Of a DNA stretch of 64,000 nt, positions 22,566 to 33,508 are shown one piece after another. A program made the translations under genes and the position numbers. The first letter of the stretch is position 1. Every line of letters starts with the position of its first letter. The DNA is from Wurfbainia villosa (lineage: Eukaryota; Streptophyta; Magnoliopsida; Zingiberales; Zingiberaceae), in NCBI GenBank assembly GCA_025175895.1, contig CM046005.1, positions 64,938,325 to 65,002,324 of the forward strand, given 5' to 3'. Under the pieces are notes generated by a model. The model had not been told where the DNA came from. It saw only the letters and a program-made list of their open reading frames with translations, and searched no databases.

Positions 22566-24245
22566 AACTCTTTGACTTAAGTATTCACCACCTCGATCCG
22601 ATCGAAGTATTTTAATACTCTTGTCATGTTGTTTCTCTACTTCATTTCTGAATTCTTTGAACCTTTCAAAGGCTTCAGACTTGTGTTTCATCAAGAACAC
22701 ATACCCAAACCGTGAGTGATCATCGGTGAAGGTAATGAAGCAGTTATAGCCTCCTAAAGCTTGAGTTGACATAGGTCCACATACATCAGTATGTATTAGA
22801 CCTAGTAACTCTCCCACTCGTTCACCTTTTCCAGTAAAAGGTAACTTAGTCATCTTGCCTTTTAAGCATGATTCGCATGTATCGTATGAATCCAATTCAT
22901 ACGATTCTAGAATTCCACATCGGTGTAATTCGGACATGCGTTTCTTGCTTACATGACCAAGACGACAATACCACATGTAGGAGTCTAATTGATTATCTTT
23001 TCGATCACGCTTGTTGCTCGCTTCGATATTGAAAATATCACTGGATACGTCCAACGCATAAACACCATTGCTTAATGTTCCAGTCCCATAAAGAACTCCA
23101 TTCAAAGTTATGTAACAACAATTGTTACTAAAAGTCAAATGGTATCCATTTCTATTTAAACAAGAAATAGAAATGATGTTCTTTATCAACGAAGGAACAT
23201 AAAAGCAATTGTCCAGTTCTAAGACAAGTCCTACAGGGAGTTCTAACAAATACGTTCCGATGGCGAGTGCAGCAACCATTGCTCCATTCCCAACATGTAA
23301 ATTTGACTCTCCCTTGACGAGTCTTCTTCTATTCCTTAGCCCATGTATGTCATTACATATATGTGAGCCACACCCAGTATCAAATACCCAAGTGTCTGAG
23401 GAAATAGAATGACAATCAATAAAGAAGATTTCTGAAGAAGATGGGGCATCCGATGCCTTATCCTTCTTCACCGACTCTAGATAAATCTTGCACTTTCTTC
23501 GCAAGTGGCCTTCCTTGCCACAGTGATGGCAAGTGCCCTTTTGCGCTGGTTCTGCCTTCTTTGCCTTTTTCTTCTTTCCTTTCTTCTGTTCTTTTGCCTT
23601 CCTCTTAGAACCTTTCTTTGCGGAATCAACTAACAGAACCGCCTTCTCCTCATGCTTCACAGAAGGCTCCACAGTCTTCAGCATATTGAGGAGCTCGGGA
23701 ATGGTGGATTCTAATTTGTTCATCCGATAGTTCATCACAAATTGTGAGAAACTCTTGGGCAAACAATGCAGAATTAAGTCAATACTTAACTCATGATCCA
23801 TCACAAAACCGAGGGTGGCTAGCCGCTCGATGTACCCGTTCATCTTTAGCACAAACTGCACTACAGACGAACCTTCTTGCATCTTCGTGGTGAAGAGGAG
23901 CCTAGAGACCTCGAACCTTTCGGATCTCGCTTGCTCATCGAACAACTCATGAAGATGGAAGACTATAGTATTAGCATCCATATGCTCATGCTGCTTTTGC
24001 AGCTCAGGTACCATCGCCGCTAGCATGATGCAACTCGCCAGCTCAGAATCTGCCACATGCTTCTGATAGACCAACATTTGGTCTGGAGTTGCATCGTCCT
24101 TAGGACGGTCAGGAAGAGGCTCTTCAAGGACATATGCAAGCTTTTCCACCTTGAGAACAATTCTCAGGTTTCTAAGCCAGTCCAGGAAATTAGGCCCAGT
24201 CAATTTATTCGAATCCAAAATGGAACGCAAATTCAAAGACATCAT
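22560..24245 (-). CDS. Copia B gag-protease-integrase ORF (ends at a frameshift)
   Basis: The start chosen is the ATG at 24243-24245 (MMSLNLRSILDSNKLTGPNF), where similarity to copia gag proteins begins; the open frame extends further upstream. Order: gag domain with KLTGPNFLDWLRNLRIVL and FDEQARSERFEVSRLL; a Lys-rich stretch; a CCHC zinc knuckle CHHCGKEGHLRRKC (about 23490-23535); protease WVFDTGCGSHICND near 23400; the GAG-pre-integrase finger YCRLGHVSKKRM...CESCLKGK; and an integrase core with TFTDDHSRFGYVF and RSDRGGEYL. It ends because one extra base near 22573 shifts the integrase frame; the next residues resume at 22565. About 560 residues are uninterrupted, the longest coding stretch in the window. 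Confidence 0.85.
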   Translation of the reverse strand: MMSLNLRSILDSNKLTGPNFLDWLRNLRIVLKVEKLAYVLEEPLPDRPKDDATPDQMLVYQKHVADSELASCIMLAAMVPELQKQHEHMDANTIVFHLHELFDEQARSERFEVSRLLFTTKMQEGSSVVQFVLKMNGYIERLATLGFVMDHELSIDLILHCLPKSFSQFVMNYRMNKLESTIPELLNMLKTVEPSVKHEEKAVLLVDSAKKGSKRKAKEQKKGKKKKAKKAEPAQKGTCHHCGKEGHLRRKCKIYLESVKKDKASDAPSSSEIFFIDCHSISSDTWVFDTGCGSHICNDIHGLRNRRRLVKGESNLHVGNGAMVAALAIGTYLLELPVGLVLELDNCFYVPSLIKNIISISCLNRNGYHLTFSNNCCYITLNGVLYGTGTLSNGVYALDVSSDIFNIEASNKRDRKDNQLDSYMWYCRLGHVSKKRMSELHRCGILESYELDSYDTCESCLKGKMTKLPFTGKGERVGELLGLIHTDVCGPMSTQALGGYNCFITFTDDHSRFGYVFLMKHKSEAFERFKEFRNEVEKQHDKSIKILRSDRGGEYLSQRVS

Positions 24246-25510
24246 GATCAATTTTAGAAATACAAAACGAGCATATATGAGAAAGATGATTTTAAAATGC
24301 ATCAATATACATTTATAAATCCCATTCAATTTTCGAATTTCAAAAACCCCAAAATCACTTCGGGAGATCGTAGGTCCATCTCCGAATGGGCTGATATCCA
24401 TCATAGTTATGAACAACCTTGGAGAGAGTCCAACAAGCCATTCATAACTACAACGGTAGGTATCAACTATACCGATTGCATATCACGTATATGCAACTAT
24501 CACAATGTGTTATCAACTAATTGAATGTTCACACATACATCGGGTTGTTAACACATTAACAAGTATGCATCATATGCATAGCACCCAACTTCACCTCCCT
24601 TTACATCGACCTTGGAGAGAGTCCAACAAGCCGATGCTCCAGGTTAAAGCCAACCCATTAATCGGGACATAGTTTTAATATGGTTAGAGCGCATTCAACC
24701 AATTAGCCCAGCTTGGAGAGAGTCCAACAACCAAAGCTAACGATTGACCTCTGACTCTTATCATATTAGTATTAAACTATTCCATGGTTTGAACATGTTC
24801 GGGTTCGAGTCGGGCTTGGAGAGAGTCCAACAACCCAAACAAGAAATGGAACTCTAGTTCTAACCATATTAATGGAAGATGTAGGCTTTAATATTGTTTA
24901 AGGGTTTTTATGTCTCATCCTCTTTGCATGCAAATAACTATTATCTACATGACATGACATACATGACATACATCTACATGTCACGACACGCATGGCATAA
25001 TGTTATGCATCTAATGCAATTACATGACATACAATTATGTCATGTATATAATTTCCTTATATGTCATAACTATTTATGGAAATAAAATATGTTTAAGATT
25101 TGATTCTCCAAATCAAATCATAATTAAATTAGGAAACAAATTTCCAAATCTAATCACATATTTTATTCATGGAATTATTTGATTAAGGAAAATCTATTTA
25201 GGAAACCAATTTCCTAAATCATTAAAACTACTTATGGAAATAAAATATTTTAAGATTTGATTTCCCAAATCAAATCATGATTAAATTAGGAAACAAATTT
25301 CCAGAATCTAATCAAATATTTTATTTATGGAAAATATCAATTTCAATAAATACTTCCAACTTTCCAAAAGTGGAAGATTTCCATAAATACTTCTAGACTT
25401 TCCAAAATTGAAAAATTTTCATAAATACTTCTAAATTTCCAAAATTAGAAAATTTCCAGAAATACATTATGACTATCGCAAAACCATTTTTACGATTATG
25501 TCGAAACACA
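24246..25510 (-). other. Copia B untranslated leader with hairpin array
   Basis: This region lies between PBS and gag and has no ORF of its own. Four copies of cttggagagagtccaacaa are at 24418-24436, 24611-24629, 24712-24730 and 24815-24833; each folds as TTGGA-GAGAG-TCCAA, and three sit inside different outer stems. A 10-bp hairpin ACATGACATA/TATGTCATGT lies at 25022-25045. Two related three-stem modules occupy 25081-25167 and 25239-25325, a 10-bp hairpin lies between them (25196-25219), and a set of about 40-bp hairpin units follows (25350-25455). On the RNA (minus strand) all stems are also complementary. Function unknown; packaging, dimerisation or translation control are possibilities. 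Confidence 0.7.
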
Positions 25511-25528
25511 ACCTGGGCTATGATACCA
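25511..25528 (-). other. Primer binding site of copia B
   Basis: On the minus strand the LTR is followed by g and tggtatcatagcccaggt, close to the initiator tRNA-Met complement TGGTATCAGAGC. One position of the usual core differs (CATAGC for CAGAGC). Confidence 0.75.
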
Positions 25529-25529
25529 C

Positions 25530-27735
25530 TGTTGGGTTTCCGGCACCGCGGCGTATGTGTGTTCGATCACGTTTCGTAAACATGAACACAGCGGAAGCAA
25601 TAAAAATAATAAATCTACATTTATTACAACACACACAACACACGCATGCATAGTACAACATGTGTAGACATAACCGTAAATTTAAATTTGCAATAAAAGG
25701 AAATTTAACTACGTTATACCTTTCGTATTACGTGTAGCGGGAACGGCATCAACCGGAATGATCCTCGCTAGAATCGTCTCTATCCGTATCCACGCCGAGT
25801 ATCCTTAGGATGACTTGCCGTCTTCGCCTTCAGACGGGTTACTAGCCTCGTGTTGAAGACGACGTGATCGAGAGATGATCACGATCCGAATCCAAATTCG
25901 GATCCTAATACGAGTTCTCAAAACTCGCTTCTCCGGAGAGGTATTCGTCAACCAATTGACGAATCCTTCGTCCTCCACCTCAGAGGATTACCGGAGATCG
26001 AATCCCCGGTAAGTTAGCTACTGTCGGAGCTCTAACCGTCGTCCAAACGATGCTCCGACGAGAGGAGAACAAGCTGTCCAGAAAACTGGACAGCTTTGGT
26101 GGAGGTGATAGGCGCCGGCCAACCAAGGGAGATAGAGCTCACCTTGATGCCAAACTTGAAGGAGATCACCGGAGCACTAACCGACAGCAGCTCGGAGGGG
26201 GAAGGAAGCAGCCTTACGGGCGCGGTTGGAGGAGCTTTGGGCGGCGGCAATAGGTTGGCGCCGAGAGCTCCAAGGAGGAGGTGGGCGGCAACCTTAGGGC
26301 TAGGGGTGTTTGGATTAGGGCTTAATTATCCCTTAAGCCCTCTTTTATAGAGAACTAATTCTCTTAATGGTTATTGGATCATAACCATTAGGCCCGTTAA
26401 CCCGCTCCATTAAGATAAGTTAAAATAAACCAAACCATGATGGTTTATTTTAAGTTAAAACGAACCGAACCAACTTTTGGTTCATTCGTTTAAAATAAAC
26501 CAAACCCTTTGGTTTATTCTCCTCCATTGGATTAGAACCAAACCATTTTAGTTCATCCATTACGTCTTCATAAGACTCGGCCCATCCACGCTTCCATTGC
26601 GACTGAAACGATTTAAAGCTCGCTTTATGTTTGGTCCAACCAAACCTAGTTTCTCTCGGTCTGAGAATCCCATTCTCAAGCTCGTTTTAAATCCTTTGGA
26701 TTACGCTCATTGTGCGTGTGACCAAATAGGTTCTCGGTTTATGTTGGCCGTCTATAATTAACCATTAATTATAGAACGATCATGAGTGGCACCTAGTAGT
26801 ACATCATGATCCCCAATTAACCGAAAAGATCAACGGTTGATCCAGAACTATTTCTGAAACCTTTCAGCAGCTCGAATGATTCGTGCCCCATTCCCTTCAC
26901 TCATCTTATACCCACTTGGTTCAGGACATGGTCTATAGTGTCAGTCCCCACTAGGCTAACTACGTCACACCTAGCTCAAGTATCATTTCCTCGTCCTACG
27001 GATTCTAGTTACTCCACATGTATCGAAGAGTACCTTACTCTAAACATGTAATGCTTTGGCCAAAGACTTTAGTAACAATCCGACGAGAGGCCATGGGTAT
27101 ACATCTCCTCGCAAGGAGTGGTGAATCCTTTATAGGCTATTCAAACACCTTCGATCACTTGACTTATACCCAATCATCCGGTCCACATCTCCTTAGAGAT
27201 GCTTGCTTAAGATGTCAAAGCATAAGTCTTTATGATCAAGATGACTTGAATACCGCAAGTCAAAGGAACATCGCACTTAAGCCACAGTAAGAACTTCATT
27301 GACATATCTATATATGCAGAGAACCATATGAAGTCTTACGGCTGGTCACTCCAATGAACTAGTTACCATAACTAGCATCCACGATTATCTCTAGACATCA
27401 CTATGTCTCCAGCCAGTGAGAATCAGCTGCTTGGATACACCAAGGAGTATACCTCGTGCTAGTCTCGACAGAATTGATGGTGTCCAAATCCATCAATTCA
27501 TCGACTAGGGATTATTCCGATACATCACAATTACACATGTAGAGATACTCACTAGTTGTGATCCAATCGCAAATTCTCTCATGCTGTGAATCGTATTGTG
27601 GACATTCAGTAAATGAGTTTAAGATCCAATCAAATACATAAAACATGTATACTCAAATAGTGAATCTTCATTTATCATATAAATGGTTCATACATAAGGC
27701 GATTGCCTTAGGACATCTCTCATATATTACTAACA
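25530..27735 (-). repeat. 5' LTR of copia B
   Basis: A 2,206-bp LTR, TG to CA, directly followed on the plus strand by the target duplication tcaac (27736-27740). A TATA box is at 26339-26352 on the minus strand. Small ORFs of up to about 95 codons inside the LTR recur in all three copies of the family only because the LTRs are similar. Confidence 0.88.
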
Positions 27736-27740
27736 TCAAC

Positions 27741-28464
27741 TCCAATGGCAACCAATACAAAAATAGATAGTGATCATGAAGGAAAACAAATTGACCTTGC
27801 ACTCTATAGGAGTATGATTGGTAGCCTTTTGTATCTAACCGCTAATAGACCCGATATATTATTTGCGGTTGGTATTTGTGCTTGGTTCCAATCATGTGCC
27901 AAAGAATCTCATTTAGTTGCCGTTAAGAGAATCTTAAGATATATTAAAGGCACACTAAATGTAGGACTATGGTACCCTAGGACTAGGTCTTTTGATTTGG
28001 TTGGGTACACCGATTCCAATTATGCCGGTTCCAAATTGGATCGGAAGAGTACTAGTGGTGGATGCCAATTCCTTGGGTCCTCCCTAGTTAGTTGGAGTAG
28101 TTGGAAGCAACCTTGTGTTTCCCTATCCACTACCGAGGCCGAGTATGTTGCTATGGGTGGTTGTGTAGCTCAACTATTATGGATGAGACATACTTTAGAG
28201 GATTATGAGCTATCTTACTCTAACATAAAAGTATTTTGTGATAATGTGAGCACCATAAATTTGACCAAAAATCCGGTGCATCACTCTAGGACCAAGCACA
28301 TTGAAGTGAAACATCACTTCATTAGAGATCATGTGGCTAAGGGGGACATTGAGCTTAATTACATTGAATCTAAGTCCAATCTAGCTGACATCTTTGCCAA
28401 GCCTCTCCCCGAAGTAGAATTTTCATTACTTAGGAGAGAACTTGAGATGTGCTTAGTTGAATAA
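27741..28464 (+). pseudogene. Copia A RNase H, downstream half of the split pol
   Basis: This continues the RT frame of 17663-18162 after removal of copia B. Features: LYRSMIGSLLYLTANRPDIL, LKYIKGT-type motif RILRYIKGTLNVGLWY, YTDSNYAGSKLDRKSTSGG, LSTTEAEYVAM, FCDNVSTINLTKNPVHHSR, TKHIEVKHHFIRD and ADIFAKPL, ending with TAA at 28462-28464. The DSN, E and D residues expected of copia RNase H are present and this segment is uninterrupted. RNase H removes the RNA strand during reverse transcription. Confidence 0.88.
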
Positions 28465-29518
28465 AGGTGAAGGTTTGCATGATCCTATAGAAATCTTAGG
28501 ATTTATACCTTTAAGCATCTCACAAAATACCTAAGAAATCATGATTTTTGTATTGAGCCATTTAGACAACATGTGAGATGTTAGGAAGATGCACTTGGTT
28601 CATCATGCTTGTTATGATGCATTACTATGAACTAAAGTGCCATCTAGAGATATTAATCCTTCATTGGACCAATCATTGGGAAGGCTTATGCACAATTAAT
28701 GTGCATATAGCTCCAAGAATATGATTGGAAATTTCAAATAAAATATAATTTAAACTATGTTTATCAAACTGTGGAAAACAGTTTTCAAGTGGAATACAAA
28801 TGTGATACAAAGTTTGCAAAATACTTAAAGTTTTTGCTAAGTTTTAAAATTGTATCATTTTCAAAATCTAGAATATATATATTTTTTAAATTATTTTTCC
28901 TTGATAGAAAATGATTTCAAAAATGTGTACACAAAATTTTGTGATTTTTTGATGTTTCTAAAATTTTTGGCGCATTTCTGAAGTTGGGTTAAAAAATAAA
29001 AAAAATGGAATTCAGGTGTATCAGTCGATTGCATTAGAAACCAGTTGACTGATACACTGTGTTTTCTGATAAAAAGTTCTATTTCCTTGATTTAAGTGTA
29101 TCTTTGAATGTCCTAAAACTATGGTATGATAATCTTAAGTATAAAGAAGTTTTTAGGACTGTTTGATGCAATGATTTAGGGGGAGTTTCATAATATAAAT
29201 CTTTTCATCCCCTTAACTTATATTGTTGGTGCAAAGTTAGGATTTAACCTCCAATATTTTGTTAGGCTTTGCTCCACATGTTATTCACGCATCATGAACC
29301 ATATCTTGGATTAAGGGGGAGCTTAATTTCAATCTTATACCTTTGTTCAAGATACAACAAATTTAACTCTTTCATGAAATTTATGAATCCTTCTCTTTTT
29401 GATGTATGTCAAAGGGGGAGAAGGAATGTTTAAGTTAGAATTCATATTGGAAATATGATTATGTGCATATGTTAAAGACTTAACTTAAATGATTTCCAAA
29501 CATCAAAAAGGGGGAGAT
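28465..29518 (+). other. Copia A 3' non-coding region and polypurine tract
   Basis: About 1 kb without a coding region lies between pol and the 3' LTR, as is usual in Sireviruses. Several purine-rich stretches of the ggggga type occur (29180, 29313, 29413). The tract aaaaagggggagat (29505-29518) directly before the LTR is the plus-strand primer. One divergent GTCGAC-type palindrome pair is near 29028-29060. Confidence 0.75.
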
Positions 29519-30776
29519 TGTTGGTGCAACAATGCCCCAAGCATTTATATGTTTTGATGTTTGGATAATCATCTAAGTTAGGCAATACTTTGTGATCAAA
29601 TTGTGAACATGTTTAAGTGACAGGAAAATCTAAGTATGAAGACTTGGTAAAGGTAAAGTCCAAGTGTAATCTTGGCAAGAGAAGTCCAAGGAAAAGATTT
29701 GGCGGCATAAGACCAAGCATGTAGTCTTGGCGGCGTAAAGTCCAAACTGACCTTGGCAAAGGAAGGCCAAAGGCAAGTCTTGGCAGCATAAGTCCAAGCA
29801 TGTAGTCTTGGCGGCGTAAAGTCTAAGCGCACTTTGACAAAGGGAAACCCAAGACATGATAAAACCGAAGGAAGCTCTTGGAAGCAAAGTGCAAAGGATG
29901 AACAAGTCGCAGACTCGGAGGGATCCTAGAGGCGCAAGGCTTTAGGAAGAGCTAGAAGGTTGAGTCTAGGGCTAGGGAGTCAATTCAAGAATGAATTATC
30001 CGATACGATATATCGATCGTTAGGGTACTTGATCGTCGAAAAGTCGACTAATGATCGATCGCCTAGTCGTGGCAGTTGACTGATGGCAACATCAGTTGAC
30101 TGCCTAGCCATCAGTCGACTGCCAAACAATGGCAGTTGACTGATCAAGTTAAACACGGGCACAAAATGAAGTCTCACTCGACTGCGCATCATGATAACTC
30201 GACTGATCACTCCATCAGTCAACTGATGGAGGGATCAGTCGACTGATGGAGGGATCAGTCGACTGATGAGCGTGACGTTGGATGATGACGATTATGAATC
30301 CCGCGAATCCGACTATTCAGAAGTCGTTAACCGCGGCGACAGTCGACTGATGCTGTACATCAGTCGACTGATCGTGGCCCAACGGGAAAAATAGCCCTCT
30401 CTCTATAAAAAGAGGGCTTGTGGTGGTTGTGAGGGTTAATGCTTACATTCTGATCATCCTCTCAAGCCTCCACGAATTTTCTAAGCTTTCCTAGTGTTTT
30501 AATTCCCCTCCTCCTCTCTAAACTTCATCTTCATCTTTTGTAAGAAGAGGAGGGTTGTTGTAAAAGGAGAAAACTTCTTAGTGAGATTGATTAGGGTTGA
30601 TCCACCTTAAGGATCGCCGTAGAGTAGGAGCGTTATCTCCGAACCACGTAAAATCTTTGTGTTAGCATTGTATTTTCATTTCTATTACTATTGTATTTGT
30701 TGTGCTTCCGCTAACCATTTTTGTAGAAACGAAAACAAGCTATTCACCCCCCTCTAGCTTCCAAGGATCTCCTACA
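29519..30776 (+). repeat. 3' LTR of copia A
   Basis: Starts TGTTGGTGCAAC and ends CTCCTACA, followed by tcaac (30777-30781). It is longer than the 5' LTR, mostly because of extra GTCGAC-palindrome units at about 30220-30360 and a changed stretch at 29990-30070. TATA box at 30403-30412. Confidence 0.88.
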
Positions 30777-30781
30777 TCAAC

Positions 30782-31640
30782 TAGATTTATCAAGTGGTAT
30801 TTGCAATCAAAGCAAAATAGATATGTTCTAAAAATTCACTAAGTTAGCTTCTCGTGCACGTGCTAAGCGAATCTTCTTAGGGGATACTCATTCCATGGTA
30901 AGTTAAGTCATCATCCTATAGCTTTCCTAAGGTCTCTGACTCTTAGGCACTTACCTGCCCAAAGTGAGGGTCGTTCCCTAAATCTAGCATAAAGTCTCAA
31001 AGACGTGCTTGGTATTGAGAGAAATTGATAGGTGTTTCCCCAGTAACCTAACTCTGTCTCATAGGGGCACCTAACCATTTCCACCCACGACAACTATTTT
31101 TTTATCCCTCATAATCTTTTTCAATTTTTCTTACTCTCTTTTTTTTTCCATTTTTTTTCTTTTCTTTTTTCTCTCTCTCTTGGGATTTTGATTTTTCTGA
31201 ATGAGCTTCCACAATCCGAGCATCTCCAGTAACTAAAATGCTAAATCTAGAGTCACCTATGGATTCCAAAATACTAAACTACTGAGATGAATCATAACTA
31301 GGTACATACTAGATTTTCCCTTTCAGAATGTTCGTCATGTGTAGGTGTAAAAATAAAATCTAACCAGTGTAAGTCTAGAACATTCATTAGAGTAAATAAA
31401 ATAAAATATCACGAGATAAATGAAGTTAAGCTACCCATGAAAACAACTCATGAAAAAAACTTTAAAAATACTACTGAGGCAACTTAAAGATAGCAAAAAC
31501 TAAGTACAGAAAGAAACTAAACAACCTATGCATGAACAAATGAATGCTAACTAAAATGCAAATATCAGGAAAGAAACTACTGCTAGAAACAAAATAAATC
31601 AAAAATTGGGGTACCCCCCAGACTTAAGCGAAGAATACCT
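30782..31640 (-). other. Gypsy C conserved non-coding stretch before the 3' LTR
   Basis: This sequence closely matches 55262-56116 of the related element G, so it belongs to the element and not to the host. It contains a long pyrimidine tract (31125-31185) and no ORF. The junction with copia A is at the tcaac duplication (30777-30781). Confidence 0.75.
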
Positions 31641-31910
31641 CTAATATGGTGGACGAGGTGGAAAGTCTAGTAACCTCGGCATGTCTGGCTTCTGGGAGAA
31701 CCTGATGCTCAGCCGCTGATGCCACATGTACATGTGGTTGATTTGAGAACTGGTGGATGCAACAGCTGCTCTATGGTCCTCCTTCCTAGCCCACTGTGTC
31801 TGCTGCTCGGCGTATATGTCCTCGAGGTGTGATCGGAACTCTGAGAAGTCATAGGCAGATGTACCTGCATTCTGCTCAAAAATAGAACAAAAATGGCAGT
31901 GCAGGTGCAA
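31641..31910 (-). pseudogene. Gypsy C extra 3' ORF, C-terminal remnant
   Basis: The minus strand encodes NAGTSAYDFSEF, DIYAEQQTQWARKEDHRA, ASTSSQINHMYMWH and LLDFPPRPPY, matching the C-terminal part of the ORF at 56117-57679 in element G. The N-terminal and middle parts are gone: the sequence jumps from here (about 31925) to a position equal to about 57985 in G, a deletion near 1.4 kb. There is also an internal deletion of the long helical segment. The protein is the additional ORF found in Athila-type elements; its role is not established. Confidence 0.75.
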
Positions 31911-32129
31911 ACTCTCGTCGTGGACTAGGTGGGCTCAAAACGATTTTTTTTCTTCCTAGCAAGTTCTTTCTAATCCTAAACTATTTGCAAAAACAATAAG
32001 TGACCATAAATCAAAGTCTAAATTATACACATGAATGCAAAAAGATTAAAAACATGTAAAATTAAACTTGGGTTGCCTCCCAAGAAGCGCTTTGTTTAAG
32101 TTCTTTTAGCTCGACCACACTCCATTATC

Positions 32130-33250
32130 TCAACTTGGCTCCGAAGGTTTTGTAAACCTCCATTCATCTATCTCAAATTCTAGACACTCCCCTAGATACT
32201 TCTTAAGTTGCTGTCCATTTACCTTAATCTCCCCTGATTCCTTGCTCCATATATCCACTGTACCATATGGGTATACCCTCTTTACCCGAAACGATCCTGA
32301 CCATCTTGATTTCAGCTTTCCTGGGAAAAGTTTTAACCTAGAATTATATAGGAGAACTAAGTCCCCTTTCTTAAACTCCCTTCTCAAGATATGTTGGTCA
32401 TGCCACCTCCTAGTTCTTTCCTTATATGCCTTAGCATTCTCATATGCATCTCTTCAAATTTCATCCAGCTCGCTCAACTACAATTTCCTTTTCTCTCCTA
32501 CCACGCAATAGTCCAAGTTGAGCTTTTTGATGGCCTAGTAGGCCTTGTGTTCCAATTCAACGAGAAGGTGGCAAGGTTTCCCATAAACTAGGTGAAACGG
32601 GGTCATGCCTATCGGGGTCTTGTAGGCTGTGCGGTAAGCCCAAAGAGCATCATCCAGTTTTTGTGACCAATCTTTCCTCGATGCCACTATTGTCTTTTCT
32701 AGAATACTTTTGATCTCTCGATTTGAAATTTCCACTTGTCTGCTCGTTTGTGGGTGGTATGTTGTCAAGACTTTGTGGATTACCCCGTACTTGTGTAGCA
32801 ATTTTTCAAATTGTTTTTCGATGAAGTGGGATCCTCCATCACTGATTACAACTCGAGGAACTCCGAATTTAGGGAATATATTTCTTTTAAACATTTTTAT
32901 TACAGTCCTAGCGTCGCAGTGGGGTGATGCTATGGCCTCCACCCATTTGGAGACGTAGTCTATGGCAACCAGGATATATCTGTTTGTGTCGGAAGCGGGA
33001 AAGGGACCCATGAAATCTATTCCCCATACGTCAAAGAGTTCTACTTCTAATATGACGCTTACCGGAATCTCATGTCTCCTACCTATATTTCCTGTTCGCT
33101 GGCACCGATCGCAGGAGACTACGTAGTTGCGCGTGTCCTTAAACAGACTAGGCTAGTAGAATCCTTTCTAAAGTACCTTCACAACTGATTTTGCAATTTC
33201 GGCATGCCCCCATATGCTGAGGAATGACAGTGAAAGAGGATGCTCTCCAC
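32130..33250 (-). pseudogene. Gypsy C integrase, disrupted
   Basis: In minus order: a zinc-finger remnant with CQRTGNIGRRHEIP (about 33060-33120); the catalytic core with WGIDFMGPFPAS, IDYVSKWVEAI, VISDGGSHF and TYHPQTSRQVEISNREIK; a C-terminal part with RREFKKGDLVLLYNSRLKL and KLKSRWSGSFRV; and an end DEWRFTKPSEPS. Stops near 32532 and at about 32460 interrupt the frame. The DDE residues are present. The same C-terminal end DEWRFTEPLEPS is found in G joined directly to protease. Confidence 0.82.
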
Positions 33251-33508
33251 TTCCTTTTCTAGTAGCACCTTCGATATACACTATCTGCACATTTTCTAAA
33301 CAGGAAGCGATCATCCCATATATATTGCCGAACTTCGGCAAAGAATCGTTTCCTTTGTTGGGTCATGAATTCTGGCGGTATTACTCTCCCTACCAAAAAA
33401 ATCACCAAATCTACATACCAGGGGTGGTAACCTTAGTAATTGCTAGGAGGGTATCATCCCACAAAGCATCATTTATTTGGGCACTGTCTCCCTCTTCTAC
33501 CTCGCCAT

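Larger units (their letters stand above)
18163..27735 (-). mobile_element. Ty1/copia element B, nested in copia A
   Basis: LTRs 18163-20380 and 25530-27735 run TGTTGGGTTTCC to TTACTAACA on the plus strand; the element itself is transcribed on the minus strand. The perfect duplication tcaac flanks it (18158-18162, 27736-27740). The PBS touches the right LTR, so that one is the 5' LTR, and a purine tract touches the left LTR. One frame carries gag, protease and part of integrase, followed by frameshifts before RT. The 1.27-kb leader between PBS and gag is packed with hairpins. The gag and RT differ from those of A and I; this is a non-Sirevirus copia lineage that I do not assign further. A solo LTR of this family is at 49615-51819. 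Confidence 0.9.
12903..30776 (+). mobile_element. Sirevirus-like Ty1/copia element A (hosts copia B)
   Basis: LTRs 12903-14097 and 29519-30776 start TGTTGGTGCAAC and end CCTACA. The perfect duplication tcaac flanks the element (12898-12902, 30777-30781). The empty-site counterpart is visible in related gypsy G near 55261-55300, where the flanking sequences run together without an insertion. Order: LTR, PBS, gag with zinc knuckle, protease, integrase, RT, RNase H, a 1.05-kb non-coding tail, PPT, LTR. The long gag with acidic low-complexity segments and the long 3' non-coding part fit Sireviruses. Copia B interrupts the RT/RNase H region (18163-27735). Several stops and frameshifts make it inactive. 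Confidence 0.9.

Noticed and set aside
24894..25085. Small plus-strand ORF with repeated 'HDMTYMTY'
   Set aside because: Product of the acatgacata hairpin repeats in the copia B leader, on the non-transcribed strand.
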